Assembly: GCA_046328115.1 (NCBI GenBank)
Contig: JAXLXE010000001.1
Location: 1,364,001-1,428,000 of the forward strand
Length of the DNA: 64,000 bases
From: JAXLXE01 sp046328115
Lineage (GTDB): Bacteria; Chloroflexota; UBA6077; JACCZL01
Reading direction: 5' to 3'
Made by a program: the position numbers and the translations under genes. The notes under the pieces were generated by a model. That model had not been told where the DNA came from and did not search any database. It saw only the letters and a list, made by a program, of their open reading frames with translations. Shown here in pieces: positions 33,774 through 41,815 of the stretch (the first letter of the stretch is position 1; each line of letters opens with the position of its first letter).

Positions 33774-34767
33774 AGCGTTCAAACCCCGTTGTATGGATGG
33801 TGGTCCCATCGGCGAGCGTGAGCAGACCCTCCACGTCAGGGGTGCTCTCCAGGTACCTCAGCCCACGCTCGCACCCGAGCAGCAATGCCACCTTGGCGTG
33901 GACCTCAGCCGTGGACGCGCGATCGGCGATGGCCGCGCACGTCTGAACATCGGTGACGGCGGGGCGACCGGTCCTGGGGTCAATCAGGTGGTGTTGGCGG
34001 ATCCCGGCGCGGCTCCACGCGCGGATGTCCACGCCTGAAGTCGCCACCGCGCCGTCGCGGAGCCGGACTGTTGCGACCTCCGGTTCGCCTGGGCCCGGCC
34101 CGCAAAGGCCAATTGGCCAGCCTGCGGACGGCCAGGCGCCGCGCGTAGCAATATCTCCACCGGCATCCACCAGGCACGGCCCAACCGCGCCCAGCAGCTC
34201 AGCGACCCGGTCGGCCGCCCAGCCCTTTGCCACGCCGCCAAGGTCCAGCGACACACCTCCAGGCAGCGTCACCGCGCGGGCTCGCTGGTCGAGTCGGACG
34301 GAGGACCAGGCGCCCGACGACACGACCGCCGGCGCGGGCCGAGGCGAGTCGAGGGGCCCATCCTCAAACGAGCGGTCGTAGCCGTGGGCGACCAGCGCGG
34401 GCAGGACGGTGGGGTCGAACAACCCATTCGTACGCTTCGCCCAGTCCATCGCGACGGAGATCACGCTCCACAGCACACTGGAGACGTAGACCGTGCCGCC
34501 CGTGCCCTCGTTCAGCCGGGTCAGCTCGCTGGTGGGAAGAAACCTGCTCAACCTCTCCTCGTACATGCGAATGAGCGCTCGCCCCGAATCCAGCGCGACC
34601 CTGGCCCGCCCAGCATCGGCCGCGACCACCCGCAGGTCCATGGCGCAGCCCATCGCGCGGAACGGCAGGCGATGGAGCAGGCGCTGGTCGACCTGCCCGC
34701 GGATCGGCTCGACCATGTCAATCATGGCGTCCCCACTCGGTAACGGCGAGGCTGATGCGCGTCTCAT
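33757..34767 (-). CDS. apbE: FAD:protein FMN transferase
   Basis: 336 residues of the ApbE family. The FMN/Mg-binding features are visible: FRAMGCAMDLRV near residue 36, LDLGGVAKGWAADRV near residue 185, CLVDAGGDIATRG near residue 205 and HHLIDPRTGRPAV near residue 265. ApbE attaches FMN through a phosphoester to a Thr/Ser of a partner protein such as NqrC, RnfG or an FMN-bind domain. No signal peptide or lipobox is present at this start, unlike most exported ApbE proteins. ATG 34767 overlaps the upstream stop as ATGA. No FMN-bind domain partner with its [S/T]GA[S/T] acceptor is visible in the operon. Confidence 0.9.
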   Translation of the reverse strand: MRRASASPLPSGDAMIDMVEPIRGQVDQRLLHRLPFRAMGCAMDLRVVAADAGRARVALDSGRALIRMYEERLSRFLPTSELTRLNEGTGGTVYVSSVLWSVISVAMDWAKRTNGLFDPTVLPALVAHGYDRSFEDGPLDSPRPAPAVVSSGAWSSVRLDQRARAVTLPGGVSLDLGGVAKGWAADRVAELLGAVGPCLVDAGGDIATRGAWPSAGWPIGLCGPGPGEPEVATVRLRDGAVATSGVDIRAWSRAGIRQHHLIDPRTGRPAVTDVQTCAAIADRASTAEVHAKVALLLGCERGLRYLESTPDVEGLLTLADGTTIHTTGFERYVERT

Positions 34768-35531
34768 CGCGACGACCTCGATTTGGACTTGGGCGCCGGC
34801 GGAGGCGGTGGTGGGGGCGGCTTCGGCGGCGCCACGGTGGGTTTAGGAGGAGCGGGAGTCGGCGGCGGTGGCGGTGGTGGCGCCGCTGGCTTGACCTGGG
34901 TGGGTGGAGGCGGCGGAGCGGCCGCCGCGGCCGCTTGCGGCTTCGGCGCAATGATCGGCGCGGACGGTGGTGCCGCTGGCGGTGGGGGAGCCTGCGTGGG
35001 TGGCGGCGGGGGAGGCTGAGTAGGTGGCGGCGGCGCCTGCGCGGGCTCCCGAACAACTGGCGGCGCGACGGCCGGCGCAGGCGGCGCGGCAGCGGGGCGC
35101 TGGACGGGCGGGCGCACCGGCGCCGCGACGGCATTGGCGACTACCTCAGATCCGCCGGCCGGGCGGCCTGGGCCAGGAGTGGGTGGCACACTCGGCGCCG
35201 CGGGTTTCGTTGGGGCGGCCGTGGCCGGAACGGTGGTGGCGGTGGCCGCCGTCGGCTCGGCGGCGCGGTCCGGCCCCGTCTCGGGCTGGGGTGGCGCGAC
35301 AAACGGCTCGGGACCAAACCTGATCGCGCCAACCTCAACGATCGGTTCCGCCACCAGAGCCTCGTCCGCTGTCGATAGGTCGGGCTGCACTCCAGACTCC
35401 GCATTGGCCTGTGCATCGGATCGCGCAAACACGGACCACATCGCGAGCATGCCGGCCATCACCATCGCCAGCAAATTCGCCTTCATGACGGCGCGACGAT
35501 TTGGCCCGCTCGGCCGTCTTCTAGCCGTCAT
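34764..35531 (-). CDS. Anchored proline-rich protein of the redox operon
   Basis: 255 residues from ATG 35531, overlapping the previous gene by 11 bases. A basic N-terminus (TARRRPSGPNRR) leads to one hydrophobic helix (ANLLAMVMAGMLAMWSVF), which is either an uncleaved anchor or a signal peptide. The rest is Pro/Ala/Gln/Thr-rich, ending in runs of prolines broken by Gln, Thr and Lys, and a basic KSKSRSSR tail. No catalytic domain is present. Such Pro-rich segments act as extended spacers crossing a cell-wall layer or as protein-binding tracts. Position between a small anchored protein and apbE suggests a scaffold or flavin-accepting partner, but no known flavinylation motif was found. Confidence 0.75.
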   Translation of the reverse strand: MTARRRPSGPNRRAVMKANLLAMVMAGMLAMWSVFARSDAQANAESGVQPDLSTADEALVAEPIVEVGAIRFGPEPFVAPPQPETGPDRAAEPTAATATTVPATAAPTKPAAPSVPPTPGPGRPAGGSEVVANAVAAPVRPPVQRPAAAPPAPAVAPPVVREPAQAPPPPTQPPPPPPTQAPPPPAAPPSAPIIAPKPQAAAAAAPPPPPTQVKPAAPPPPPPPTPAPPKPTVAPPKPPPPPPPPAPKSKSRSSR

Positions 35532-35871
35532 CGCGCCGACCCCTCGACGCGCTCCGTCGGTCGTGCGCGTCATGGTCACCGTCGCGGCGATCGTGATCGC
35601 GATCGTCCGCGGCCTCGAACCGTTCTAGCGATCGGGCCCGATCATCGCCTCGGACAACAACGCGCGCGACCACCGACCGCTCGGCGCCCGCCGGCGGTGA
35701 GCCATCGCGGTCGGCGGCCATAGGCTGGGACAGAACGGCGGTAGCCACCGGAGCACCGTCTTGCAGTCGTTCCGGTGTGACAACCAACAGGCCACTGGCG
35801 GTGAGCGCCACGGTACCGACCACGAAGGAGGAAAGCGACGTGGCGGAAAGGAGCATCAGTCGAAACAGCAC
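35521..35871 (-). CDS. Small anchored protein with an Asp/His/Arg-rich tail
   Basis: 116 residues from GTG 35871, which has GGGGG five bases upstream; the frame is open to 35922. Residues 1-30 form a hydrophobic signal or anchor (LFRLMLLSATSLSSFVVGTV). After that comes a polar region, ending in a highly charged tail with DDRDHDRRDGDHDAHDRR, which could bind metal or polyanions. No family recognised. First gene of the operon, directly behind the four 11-bp repeats, so most tightly linked to the response regulator's control. An Asp/His-rich periplasmic tail next to haem and flavin genes would suit metal sensing or storage, but that is inference. Confidence 0.65.
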   Translation of the reverse strand: MLFRLMLLSATSLSSFVVGTVALTASGLLVVTPERLQDGAPVATAVLSQPMAADRDGSPPAGAERSVVARVVVRGDDRARSLERFEAADDRDHDRRDGDHDAHDRRSASRGRRDDG

Positions 35872-35933
35872 ATGGACCCCCAGGCTGAGCTCTCGCTCAG
35901 GGTGCCCGTCAACTGTGCCCACCGACGGAACGG

Positions 35934-35977
35934 CCGCGCTTAACTGTAGGTTACGCCGCCGTTAAGGGGTGCTTAAG
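35934..35977 (-). promoter_or_regulatory. Four 11-bp direct repeats, predicted OmpR-family operator
   Basis: Read on the minus strand from 35977 down, four consecutive 11-base units begin CTTAAGC, CTTAACG, CGTAACC and GTTAAGC. The shared core is (T)TAA at exactly the same register in each. OmpR/PhoB proteins bind head-to-tail to sites with 11-bp spacing. The array ends about 60 bases before GTG 35871, in the intergenic space between the MFS gene and the redox operon that encodes such a regulator. Confidence 0.7.
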
Positions 35978-36029
35978 TGCCGGAGCAGGTGCGCCGCGGT
36001 CGCCGCCCGGGTCGGGCGGCGGCGAGATG

Positions 36030-37322
36030 CTACGCGACTGCGACGGCGGGCTGGACGCTCTGCCGCGTGTGGATTTGGGTGCTCAGCGCCGCAGCGATGA
36101 AGCCGAAGATGCCAGCGACGATGAACGCCAGTGTGTAGTCACCCAGCAACTCGCGCGAGAGGCCTCCACCGAAGGAGGCCAGCGCCCCACCGATCTGGTG
36201 GCTGCAGCTAATCCAGCCGAAGATGGAGCCAACCGAGCGGCGGCCAAACCGGTCTGCCGTGAGCATGACCGTTGGCGGTACCGTGGCGATGTAATCCAGC
36301 CCGAACAGCACGGCGAATGCCATCAATCCCCACGTCTCCGTGACGGACGGGAGCATGACCAGCGACGCCGCCCTGAACCCGTAGTACATCGCCAGCAGCC
36401 GCCGCGGGTTCCAGCGATCGGTCAGGTAGCCAGACAGTGTGGTGCCCACCACGTTCATGCCGCCCATTAGTGCCATGGCCCAGGCAGCCGTGTATTCTGC
36501 AAACCCGTGCTCCACGGCGTGGGGGATCAGGTGCGTCCCAATCAGCCCGTTGCTGGTGAAACCGCACACGAAGAACGTCCCCGCCAACAGCCAGAAGTCC
36601 AGCGTCCGCACCGCGTCGGAGACGGACGTCAGCGGCCCGGACGTTGCGGCTCCAGCCGTGGACCCATCCGACCCATACGGCAGCAGGCCCACTTCTTTCG
36701 GGTCGTTGCGCATCAGCACGTAGACCAGCGGAACCAGGAACAAGCCCACGGCCACCGCGGCAAACCCAACGGCGGAGCGCCAGCCATAGCTGACGGTCAG
36801 CCACATCAGCAGCGGGACGAACACCACCTGGCCGGCCGAGGTCCCGGCACCCAAAATCCCCACGACGAGCCCTCTCCGCGTCTGAAACCAGCGGTTCGCC
36901 ATGGTGGCGCCCAGCACGATAGCCAGCGACCCGGTACCAGCGCCGACCACGATGCCCCACCAGAAATTCAGCTCCCACAGCGAAGTCAGGAACAACAGCG
37001 CCAGGGATCCCACCGTCGTGGCCGCGAGGCCCGCCAGCATCAATCGGCGCGGCCCGAAACGGTCCACGATGCGACCGGACATTGGACCCGCCAGTCCGTA
37101 CACCACCAGGCTGAGCGCCGCCGCGAGCGACGTGGCCGCGCGGTCCCAGCCAAACTCACCTTCCAGCGGCTTGATAAGCACGCCCGGCAACCCGCGAATG
37201 CCCGCCGCGATGAGCAGCAGCACAAACGTCAGCGCGACTACGACCCACGCGTAGTGGATCCCGGACCGCGCCGCCATGGCCGCTGGCCACGACCGTGCCG
37301 CGGAGCTCTCCTGCATCAGCAT
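36030..37322 (-). CDS. MFS transporter, OFA (oxalate:formate antiporter-like) type
   Basis: 430 residues and twelve predicted helices. The cytosolic loop 2-3 motif is GRIVDRFGPRRLML, and the matching motif in the second half is GYLTDRWNPRRLLA. The arrangement, including WGIVVGAGTGSLAIVLGAT in helix 4, fits the oxalate/formate antiporter and monocarboxylate group, so an organic acid is the likely cargo. The first codon choice is uncertain: MLMQ at 37322 or the Met at residue 16. It is divergent from the ABC importer genes across 319 bases and ends just ahead of the redox operon's operator. Confidence 0.85.
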   Translation of the reverse strand: MLMQESSAARSWPAAMAARSGIHYAWVVVALTFVLLLIAAGIRGLPGVLIKPLEGEFGWDRAATSLAAALSLVVYGLAGPMSGRIVDRFGPRRLMLAGLAATTVGSLALLFLTSLWELNFWWGIVVGAGTGSLAIVLGATMANRWFQTRRGLVVGILGAGTSAGQVVFVPLLMWLTVSYGWRSAVGFAAVAVGLFLVPLVYVLMRNDPKEVGLLPYGSDGSTAGAATSGPLTSVSDAVRTLDFWLLAGTFFVCGFTSNGLIGTHLIPHAVEHGFAEYTAAWAMALMGGMNVVGTTLSGYLTDRWNPRRLLAMYYGFRAASLVMLPSVTETWGLMAFAVLFGLDYIATVPPTVMLTADRFGRRSVGSIFGWISCSHQIGGALASFGGGLSRELLGDYTLAFIVAGIFGFIAAALSTQIHTRQSVQPAVAVA

Positions 37323-37641
37323 GTCACCGACCCCCGGCCTCTTCCCATCTCACCGAGCAGCCGGCCCAGGCGGCGACGGAGAAGCGTGTAGACCTGAATA
37401 ACACGGGAGTGTATCAGGGTATTCCGGCTCGATCCCCCAGCCGCGGCCGCCCGTCTTCCTTGACACGATTCTCCCGGCGTGGCTAGCATCCGCACGCCAC
37501 GCGGTACGATCCTTCCGGCAGTCGAAATTCGCGCGCCCTGCAAACGTGCGACTCGGCTCCAGGTGAGGGTTCCGCCGCGACATCTGGCGCGGCGACGATC
37601 AACCTGCCACGACGGCAGCGCTCGACTGTTGGAGGACGACG
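37323..37641. promoter_or_regulatory. Divergent intergenic region between MFS and ABC importer
   Basis: No gene is supported in these 319 bases. They hold the promoter of the binding-protein gene (37460-37489). An imperfect palindrome ATAACAC-GGGA-GTGTAT lies at 37398-37414, and GCGTGG/CCACGC half-sites overlap the -10 region near 37478-37503. Both could bind a regulator of the two divergent transport units. No promoter for the MFS gene stands out. Confidence 0.4.
37460..37489 (+). promoter_or_regulatory. Promoter of the ABC importer operon
   Basis: TTGACA (perfect -35), an 18-base spacer and TAGCAT (-10). Predicted start near 37496, leaving a leader of about 145 bases before ATG 37642. Confidence 0.6.
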
Positions 37642-39060
37642 ATGATCCGGCCCGACGACCGACTCCCGCGCAGGACCATGCTCAAGCGTACCGGCGCTGT
37701 CATCGCGACTGCCGCCGGCGGCGCCGTGCTCGCGGCCTGCGGCGGTGCTCCCGCCGCGCCGAAACCAGCCGAGCCGGCGAAACCCGCGGAGGCACCAAAG
37801 CCTGCAGCTGCCGCTCCGGCGGCGCCCGCCGCCGCACCCGCGGCGGCAGCCAAGCCTGCCGCCGCGGGTGCCATCACCCTCAAGGTGATCTACTGGTCCT
37901 CCTCCCCCCAGGACCACAAGGTGTTTGAGGACACTTTCAAGGGTTTCACGGACAAGAACCCCAACGTCAAGGTAGATTTCGACGACATCCCAGACACCGA
38001 GTTCGTCCAGAAGGCGCTTGCGATGATCGTGGGCGGCACGCCGCCCGACACCATGGAGCTCCACCCCGCCTGGGTGCTCAACTTCATCCTGGCAAATCAG
38101 CTAAACGACCTGTCCGACATCGCCAAGAACGACAAGTCCGCCTTCATCCCGCAGCAGCTTGACTTCTGGTCTTTCCAGAACAAGCTGTACGGCGTGCCGT
38201 ACTACTCCGGCCCTTCTTTCATCTACTACAACAAGACCCTCTTCAAGAAAATGGGCGCCAAGACGCCCGAGGAGCACGAGAAGGACGGCACCTGGACCTG
38301 GGACACCCTGCAGGCCCTGGCGAAGCAGGTCACCGGCGGTAGTGGCGCCGAGAAGACGTTTGGGTGGGACGCCTCCCAGAACGCCGTCAACCTCCAGTTC
38401 TACACGTGTGTTCCTATCTGGTGTAACCAGGGTGAGCTGGTGGACAAGGAGGAGACCGCCTGGCAGCTCGACTCCAAGCCAGTGATCGAGACCATGCAGT
38501 GGCACGCGGACATGGTCCTGAAGGACAAGAGCGTGCCCATCCCCAGCGACCTACAGGGCATAAGCTGGCTCTTCAAGACGGGCCGACTGGGTATGGCCTG
38601 GGCAGGACGGTTCCGTTCCGTTGAGCTGACAAACGTGGATTTTGAGCCGGCAATGGTGAACACCCCGAAGGGCAAGGCCGGCCCCGTGGACCGCGACGGC
38701 CCGAACGCCTCCGGCCTCCCCATGGGCACCAAGAACGTTGACGCAGCCTACAAGCTCGCCTCGTTCATTGGCTCGGCCGACGCGGCGCCCATCTACCTCG
38801 CCAGCGGCCGCCCGGTCCCCGTCCGCACGGAGCTGCTCGAGTCGGATGCGTTCAAGAAGTCCATCAAGCCATACGAGCGGATCGAGGTATTTGCCAACAG
38901 CACCAAGCGCTTGAGAGCCTGGCGCATCCCGGGCAAGGGCGCTGAGGCGCTACGCACCGTCCAGGCGGAGTGGGAGAAGGTGCTGGTGGGCCAGCAAGAC
39001 GTACCCACGGCCATGAAGGCGTCCAAGACCGCTATGGACCCACTGCTGAAGGTCCGTTAG
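37642..39060 (+). CDS. ABC importer substrate-binding lipoprotein (carbohydrate uptake type 1)
   Basis: 472 residues. Twin-arginine-like PRRTMLKRTG precedes a hydrophobic stretch and the lipobox LAAC, so the mature protein is a lipid-anchored, probably Tat-exported receptor. An Ala/Pro/Lys linker of about 45 residues follows. The binding domain begins ITLKVIYWSSSPQDHKVFED and has the family stretch YYSGPSFIYYNKTLFKKMG near residue 190, then GTWTWDTLQALAKQ. This is the SBP_bac_1 fold that binds sugars or sugar-like compounds. GGAGG lies six bases before ATG. Two permease genes follow; the ATPase is not in the window and may be a shared MsmX-type subunit. A damaged paralogue lies after the permeases. 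Confidence 0.9.
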   Translation: MIRPDDRLPRRTMLKRTGAVIATAAGGAVLAACGGAPAAPKPAEPAKPAEAPKPAAAAPAAPAAAPAAAAKPAAAGAITLKVIYWSSSPQDHKVFEDTFKGFTDKNPNVKVDFDDIPDTEFVQKALAMIVGGTPPDTMELHPAWVLNFILANQLNDLSDIAKNDKSAFIPQQLDFWSFQNKLYGVPYYSGPSFIYYNKTLFKKMGAKTPEEHEKDGTWTWDTLQALAKQVTGGSGAEKTFGWDASQNAVNLQFYTCVPIWCNQGELVDKEETAWQLDSKPVIETMQWHADMVLKDKSVPIPSDLQGISWLFKTGRLGMAWAGRFRSVELTNVDFEPAMVNTPKGKAGPVDRDGPNASGLPMGTKNVDAAYKLASFIGSADAAPIYLASGRPVPVRTELLESDAFKKSIKPYERIEVFANSTKRLRAWRIPGKGAEALRTVQAEWEKVLVGQQDVPTAMKASKTAMDPLLKVR

Positions 39061-39067
39061 GTCAGCC

Positions 39068-40015
39068 ATGGCTGCTGTCAGCGTTCCGGCCAGATCCTCC
39101 GAAAACACCGTCCTGGGCCTCCACCGCCTTCGCATCCGCGAGACGGTGGAGGCCTACGTGTGCATCTCGCCCTGGCTCATCGGCTTCCTCTGCTTCACCG
39201 CCGGCCCGATGGTGGCGGCACTCGTGATCTCGTTCATGGACTGGTCCATGCTCACGGCGCCGGAGTGGATAGGGTTCGGCAACTACGAGAAGCTGGCCAA
39301 CGACCCGCTCTTCTACACGGCGCTGTTCAATACAGCGTACCTGAGCTTCCTCTCAGTGCCGCTCCAACTCGCGGTGGCGTTGCTCATCGCCATCGGGCTC
39401 AACCAGAAGCTAAGCGGGGTCAACATCTACCGCACCATCTTCTACCTGCCATCGCAGATGCCGGTGGTGGCCAGCGCTTTGCTGTGGCTGTGGGTATTCA
39501 ACCCGGAGTTCGGGCTGGCAAACGCCCTGCTGGAGCTGGTGGGTCTGCCGCCGCTGCGCTGGCTGTTCGATCCCACCCTGTCGAAGCCATCCATCCTCCT
39601 GATCACCCTGTGGGGCGGGATCGGTACGCCGCTGATCATCTTCCTGGCAGGCCTCCAGGGCGTTCCGGAAACGCTCTACGAGGCAGCCAGCATCGACGGC
39701 GCGGGTACGCTGTCCCGCTTCCGGCACATCACCCTGCCCATGTTGAGCCCGATCATCTTCTTCAACCTGATCATCGGGATCATCAATTCGTTCCAGGCCT
39801 ATTTCACACTGGTCTTCGTCACCACCCAGGGTGGACCGGCCAACTCCACCCTGATCTACATCATCTACATCTACTACAAGGCGTTCCGAGACTTCGCAAT
39901 GGGCTACGCATCGGCCCTGGCCTGGGTGCTGATGCTGGTAGTCATCGCGCTGACCGCGCTGAACTTCGGACTGGCACGCTACTGGGTCCACTACGAAGGG
40001 GGTGAGCGAACGTGA
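39068..40015 (+). CDS. ABC importer permease, MalF/UgpA type
   Basis: 315 residues with six main helices. YVCISPWLIGFLCF opens the first, and the EAA loop that docks to the ATPase reads EAASIDGAGTLSRFRHITLP near residue 205. Conserved WIGFGNYEKLANDP near residue 65 is the usual extracytoplasmic P-loop of sugar permeases. It begins seven bases after the binding-protein stop and overlaps the next permease by four bases, indicating one transcript and a heterodimeric channel. Substrate not determinable. Confidence 0.92.
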   Translation: MAAVSVPARSSENTVLGLHRLRIRETVEAYVCISPWLIGFLCFTAGPMVAALVISFMDWSMLTAPEWIGFGNYEKLANDPLFYTALFNTAYLSFLSVPLQLAVALLIAIGLNQKLSGVNIYRTIFYLPSQMPVVASALLWLWVFNPEFGLANALLELVGLPPLRWLFDPTLSKPSILLITLWGGIGTPLIIFLAGLQGVPETLYEAASIDGAGTLSRFRHITLPMLSPIIFFNLIIGIINSFQAYFTLVFVTTQGGPANSTLIYIIYIYYKAFRDFAMGYASALAWVLMLVVIALTALNFGLARYWVHYEGGERT

Positions 40016-40911
40016 GCGCAGCGCTCGACGCACGCATCCGCTCGGTGGCGGCAACCAACGTCACCACGCTCAGCGATGTCCACCGCCAGCAGAAGATCCT
40101 GCACACGGTCCTCCACATCGTCTTCGGGGCCATGTCGCTGCTCTACCTGATCCCCTTCGCCTGGATGCTCTCCACCAGCCTCAAGCTGGACGGCCGCGAG
40201 ATGATGATGCCGCCGCAGTGGATCCCGGATCCGCTGGTGGTGGGGAACTACTACGAGGCGGTCACCGCCGTGCCGATGCTGCTGTTCCTCAAGAACACGC
40301 TTGTCATCACCATCGTCTCGACAGCATTGGGCCTCCTGAGCGCCAGCCTGGCGGGCTACGCCTTCGCCCGGCTGCGGTTCCCCGGCCGCGGCTTCCTGTT
40401 CAGCCTCTGTCTGGGTACGCTGATGCTGCCGGGCGTTGTCACGCTGATCCCGGAGTTCCTGATCTACCGCTCCATCGGCTGGCTCAACACGTACCTGCCG
40501 CTGATCGTGCCCTGGAGCCTGGGGGGCCACGCGCTGGGCATCTTCCTGTTCCGCCAGTACGCTATGACCATTCCCCTGGATTATGACGAGGCCGCCCGGG
40601 TTGACGGCGCGGGGGCACTCCGCATCTGGTGGAGCATCATCCTGCCGCTGTCGCGGCCGGTTCTGGCCACGCTTGCCATCCTGGCATTTATCCACCACTG
40701 GAACGACTTCTTGCGGCCGCTGGTGTTCTTGCTGGACAAGGACCTGCGCACGCTGGCAATCGGCCTGCGCCTGTTCCGAAGCGAGTATCTGGTGCAGTGG
40801 AACCTGATGATGGCCGCCTCCAGCCTGATGCTCCTGCCCATCCTCATCCTGTTCTTCTCGGCCCAGCGCTACTTCGTGCAGGGCATCGTGATGACCGGAG
40901 TGAAGGGGTAA
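40012..40911 (+). CDS. ABC importer permease, MalG/UgpE type
   Basis: 299 residues starting at GTG 40012 inside the previous stop (GTGA overlap). LLYLIPFAWMLSTSLK is the first helix, with LIVPWSLGGHALGIFLFRQY in the middle. The EAA loop is DEAARVDGAGALRIWWSIIL near residue 200. Helices end at LILFFSAQRYFVQGIVMTG. It pairs with the preceding permease. Sugars or related polar organic molecules are the expected cargo of the family. A decayed second binding protein follows after 61 bases. Confidence 0.92.
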   Translation: MSAALDARIRSVAATNVTTLSDVHRQQKILHTVLHIVFGAMSLLYLIPFAWMLSTSLKLDGREMMMPPQWIPDPLVVGNYYEAVTAVPMLLFLKNTLVITIVSTALGLLSASLAGYAFARLRFPGRGFLFSLCLGTLMLPGVVTLIPEFLIYRSIGWLNTYLPLIVPWSLGGHALGIFLFRQYAMTIPLDYDEAARVDGAGALRIWWSIILPLSRPVLATLAILAFIHHWNDFLRPLVFLLDKDLRTLAIGLRLFRSEYLVQWNLMMAASSLMLLPILILFFSAQRYFVQGIVMTGVKG

Positions 40912-40972
40912 CCAGAGGCCGACGACTACCGTAGACTCGCCCAGCCAGGCTCATCCAGGAGGGATCTCAGCC

Positions 40973-41691
40973 ATGCTTATCCGCACGCGCCCACTGCTTT
41001 CCCGGCGCGCCGCGCTCCGCCACCTCGGCTCCGCGGCGGCATTCGCCGCCGGCGGGGCGCTTCTCGCCGCTTGCGGCCCCAGTGCCGCCCCTGCCAAACC
41101 GGAGCCGGCGAAGCCCGCGGCAGAGGCACCAAAGCCCGCGGCTGCCGCCCCCGCGGCGCCCGCGGCCCCCACCAGCGCGCTCGCCGCGGCTGCACCTGGC
41201 TCTTCCGCACGGGTCGCGTGGGCCTGGCCTGGGCCGGCCGCTACCGCTCCAACGAGCTGACCAAATCCCAGTTCGAGGTGGGCATGGTGGGCGTACCCAA
41301 GGGCAAACTAGGCCCGATCAACCGCGACGGCCCCAACGCCACCGGGCTTCCCGCTGGCAACAAGAAGGTGGAGGCCTCCTACAAGTTCGCCATGTACTTC
41401 GGCTCGCCGGAGGCGGCACCGGCTTATCTGGTTAGCGGGGCCACCCAGCCGGTTCGGACCGACCTGCTTGATTCCGAGGCGTTCAAGAAGTCCATCAAGC
41501 CCTTCGAGCGGATCGAAGTGCTGGTGGAATCCAGCAAGACGGTTCGTGCCTGGCGGATTCCCGGCAAGGGGGCGGAGGCCGCGCGCGTCCTCACGGCGGA
41601 GTGGGACAAGGTGCTGGTAGGCCAGCAGGACGTGCCCACGGCCATGAAGAATGCCAAGACGGCCATGGACCCGCTCCTCAAGGTCAAGTAG
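40973..41691 (+). pseudogene. Decayed second binding protein: large internal deletion with frameshift
   Basis: AGGAGGG nine bases before ATG 40973 starts a normal lipoprotein N-terminus (LSRRAALRHLG, lipobox LAAC, Ala/Pro linker). Near 41200 the reading jumps into sequence matching the last third of the full-length paralogue at 37642: LFRTGRVGLAWAGRYRS corresponds to LFKTGRLGMAWAGRFRS, and both end AMDPLLKV. The join is out of frame: the first frame stops at 41260, whereas the C-terminal homology continues in another frame to 41691. About 235 residues of the binding domain are missing. The remnant is either a recently inactivated duplicate or an assembly collapse between the two similar genes. 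Confidence 0.85.
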
Positions 41692-41709
41692 CCACTTCAG
41701 CAGAACCTG

Positions 41710-41760
41710 GCGAGTTATCACACCCGTTGATCAGCCTCCCGACCGGGTGCGATAACTCGC
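41710..41760. repeat. 17-bp inverted repeat (strong hairpin)
   Basis: Arms GCGAGTTATCACACCCG (41710-41726) and CGGGTGCGATAACTCGC (41744-41760) are complementary at 16 of 17 positions around a 17-base loop. It lies 18 bases after the pseudogene and 55 bases before the TRAP receptor gene. No T tract follows, so it is a poor intrinsic terminator. It may be a processing hairpin, an operator or the scar of a small element. Confidence 0.7.
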
Positions 41761-41815
41761 TGCCTATCCGGACCGCCGACTTGTTTCGGCTGCCACTCCA
41801 ACACTGAGGATCTTC

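Noticed and set aside
34755..35378. Gly/Arg-rich plus-strand frames opposite the proline-rich gene
   Set aside because: They are the complement of proline codons (CCG/CCA read as CGG/TGG). The minus frame has an anchor helix and overlaps its neighbours in operon fashion.
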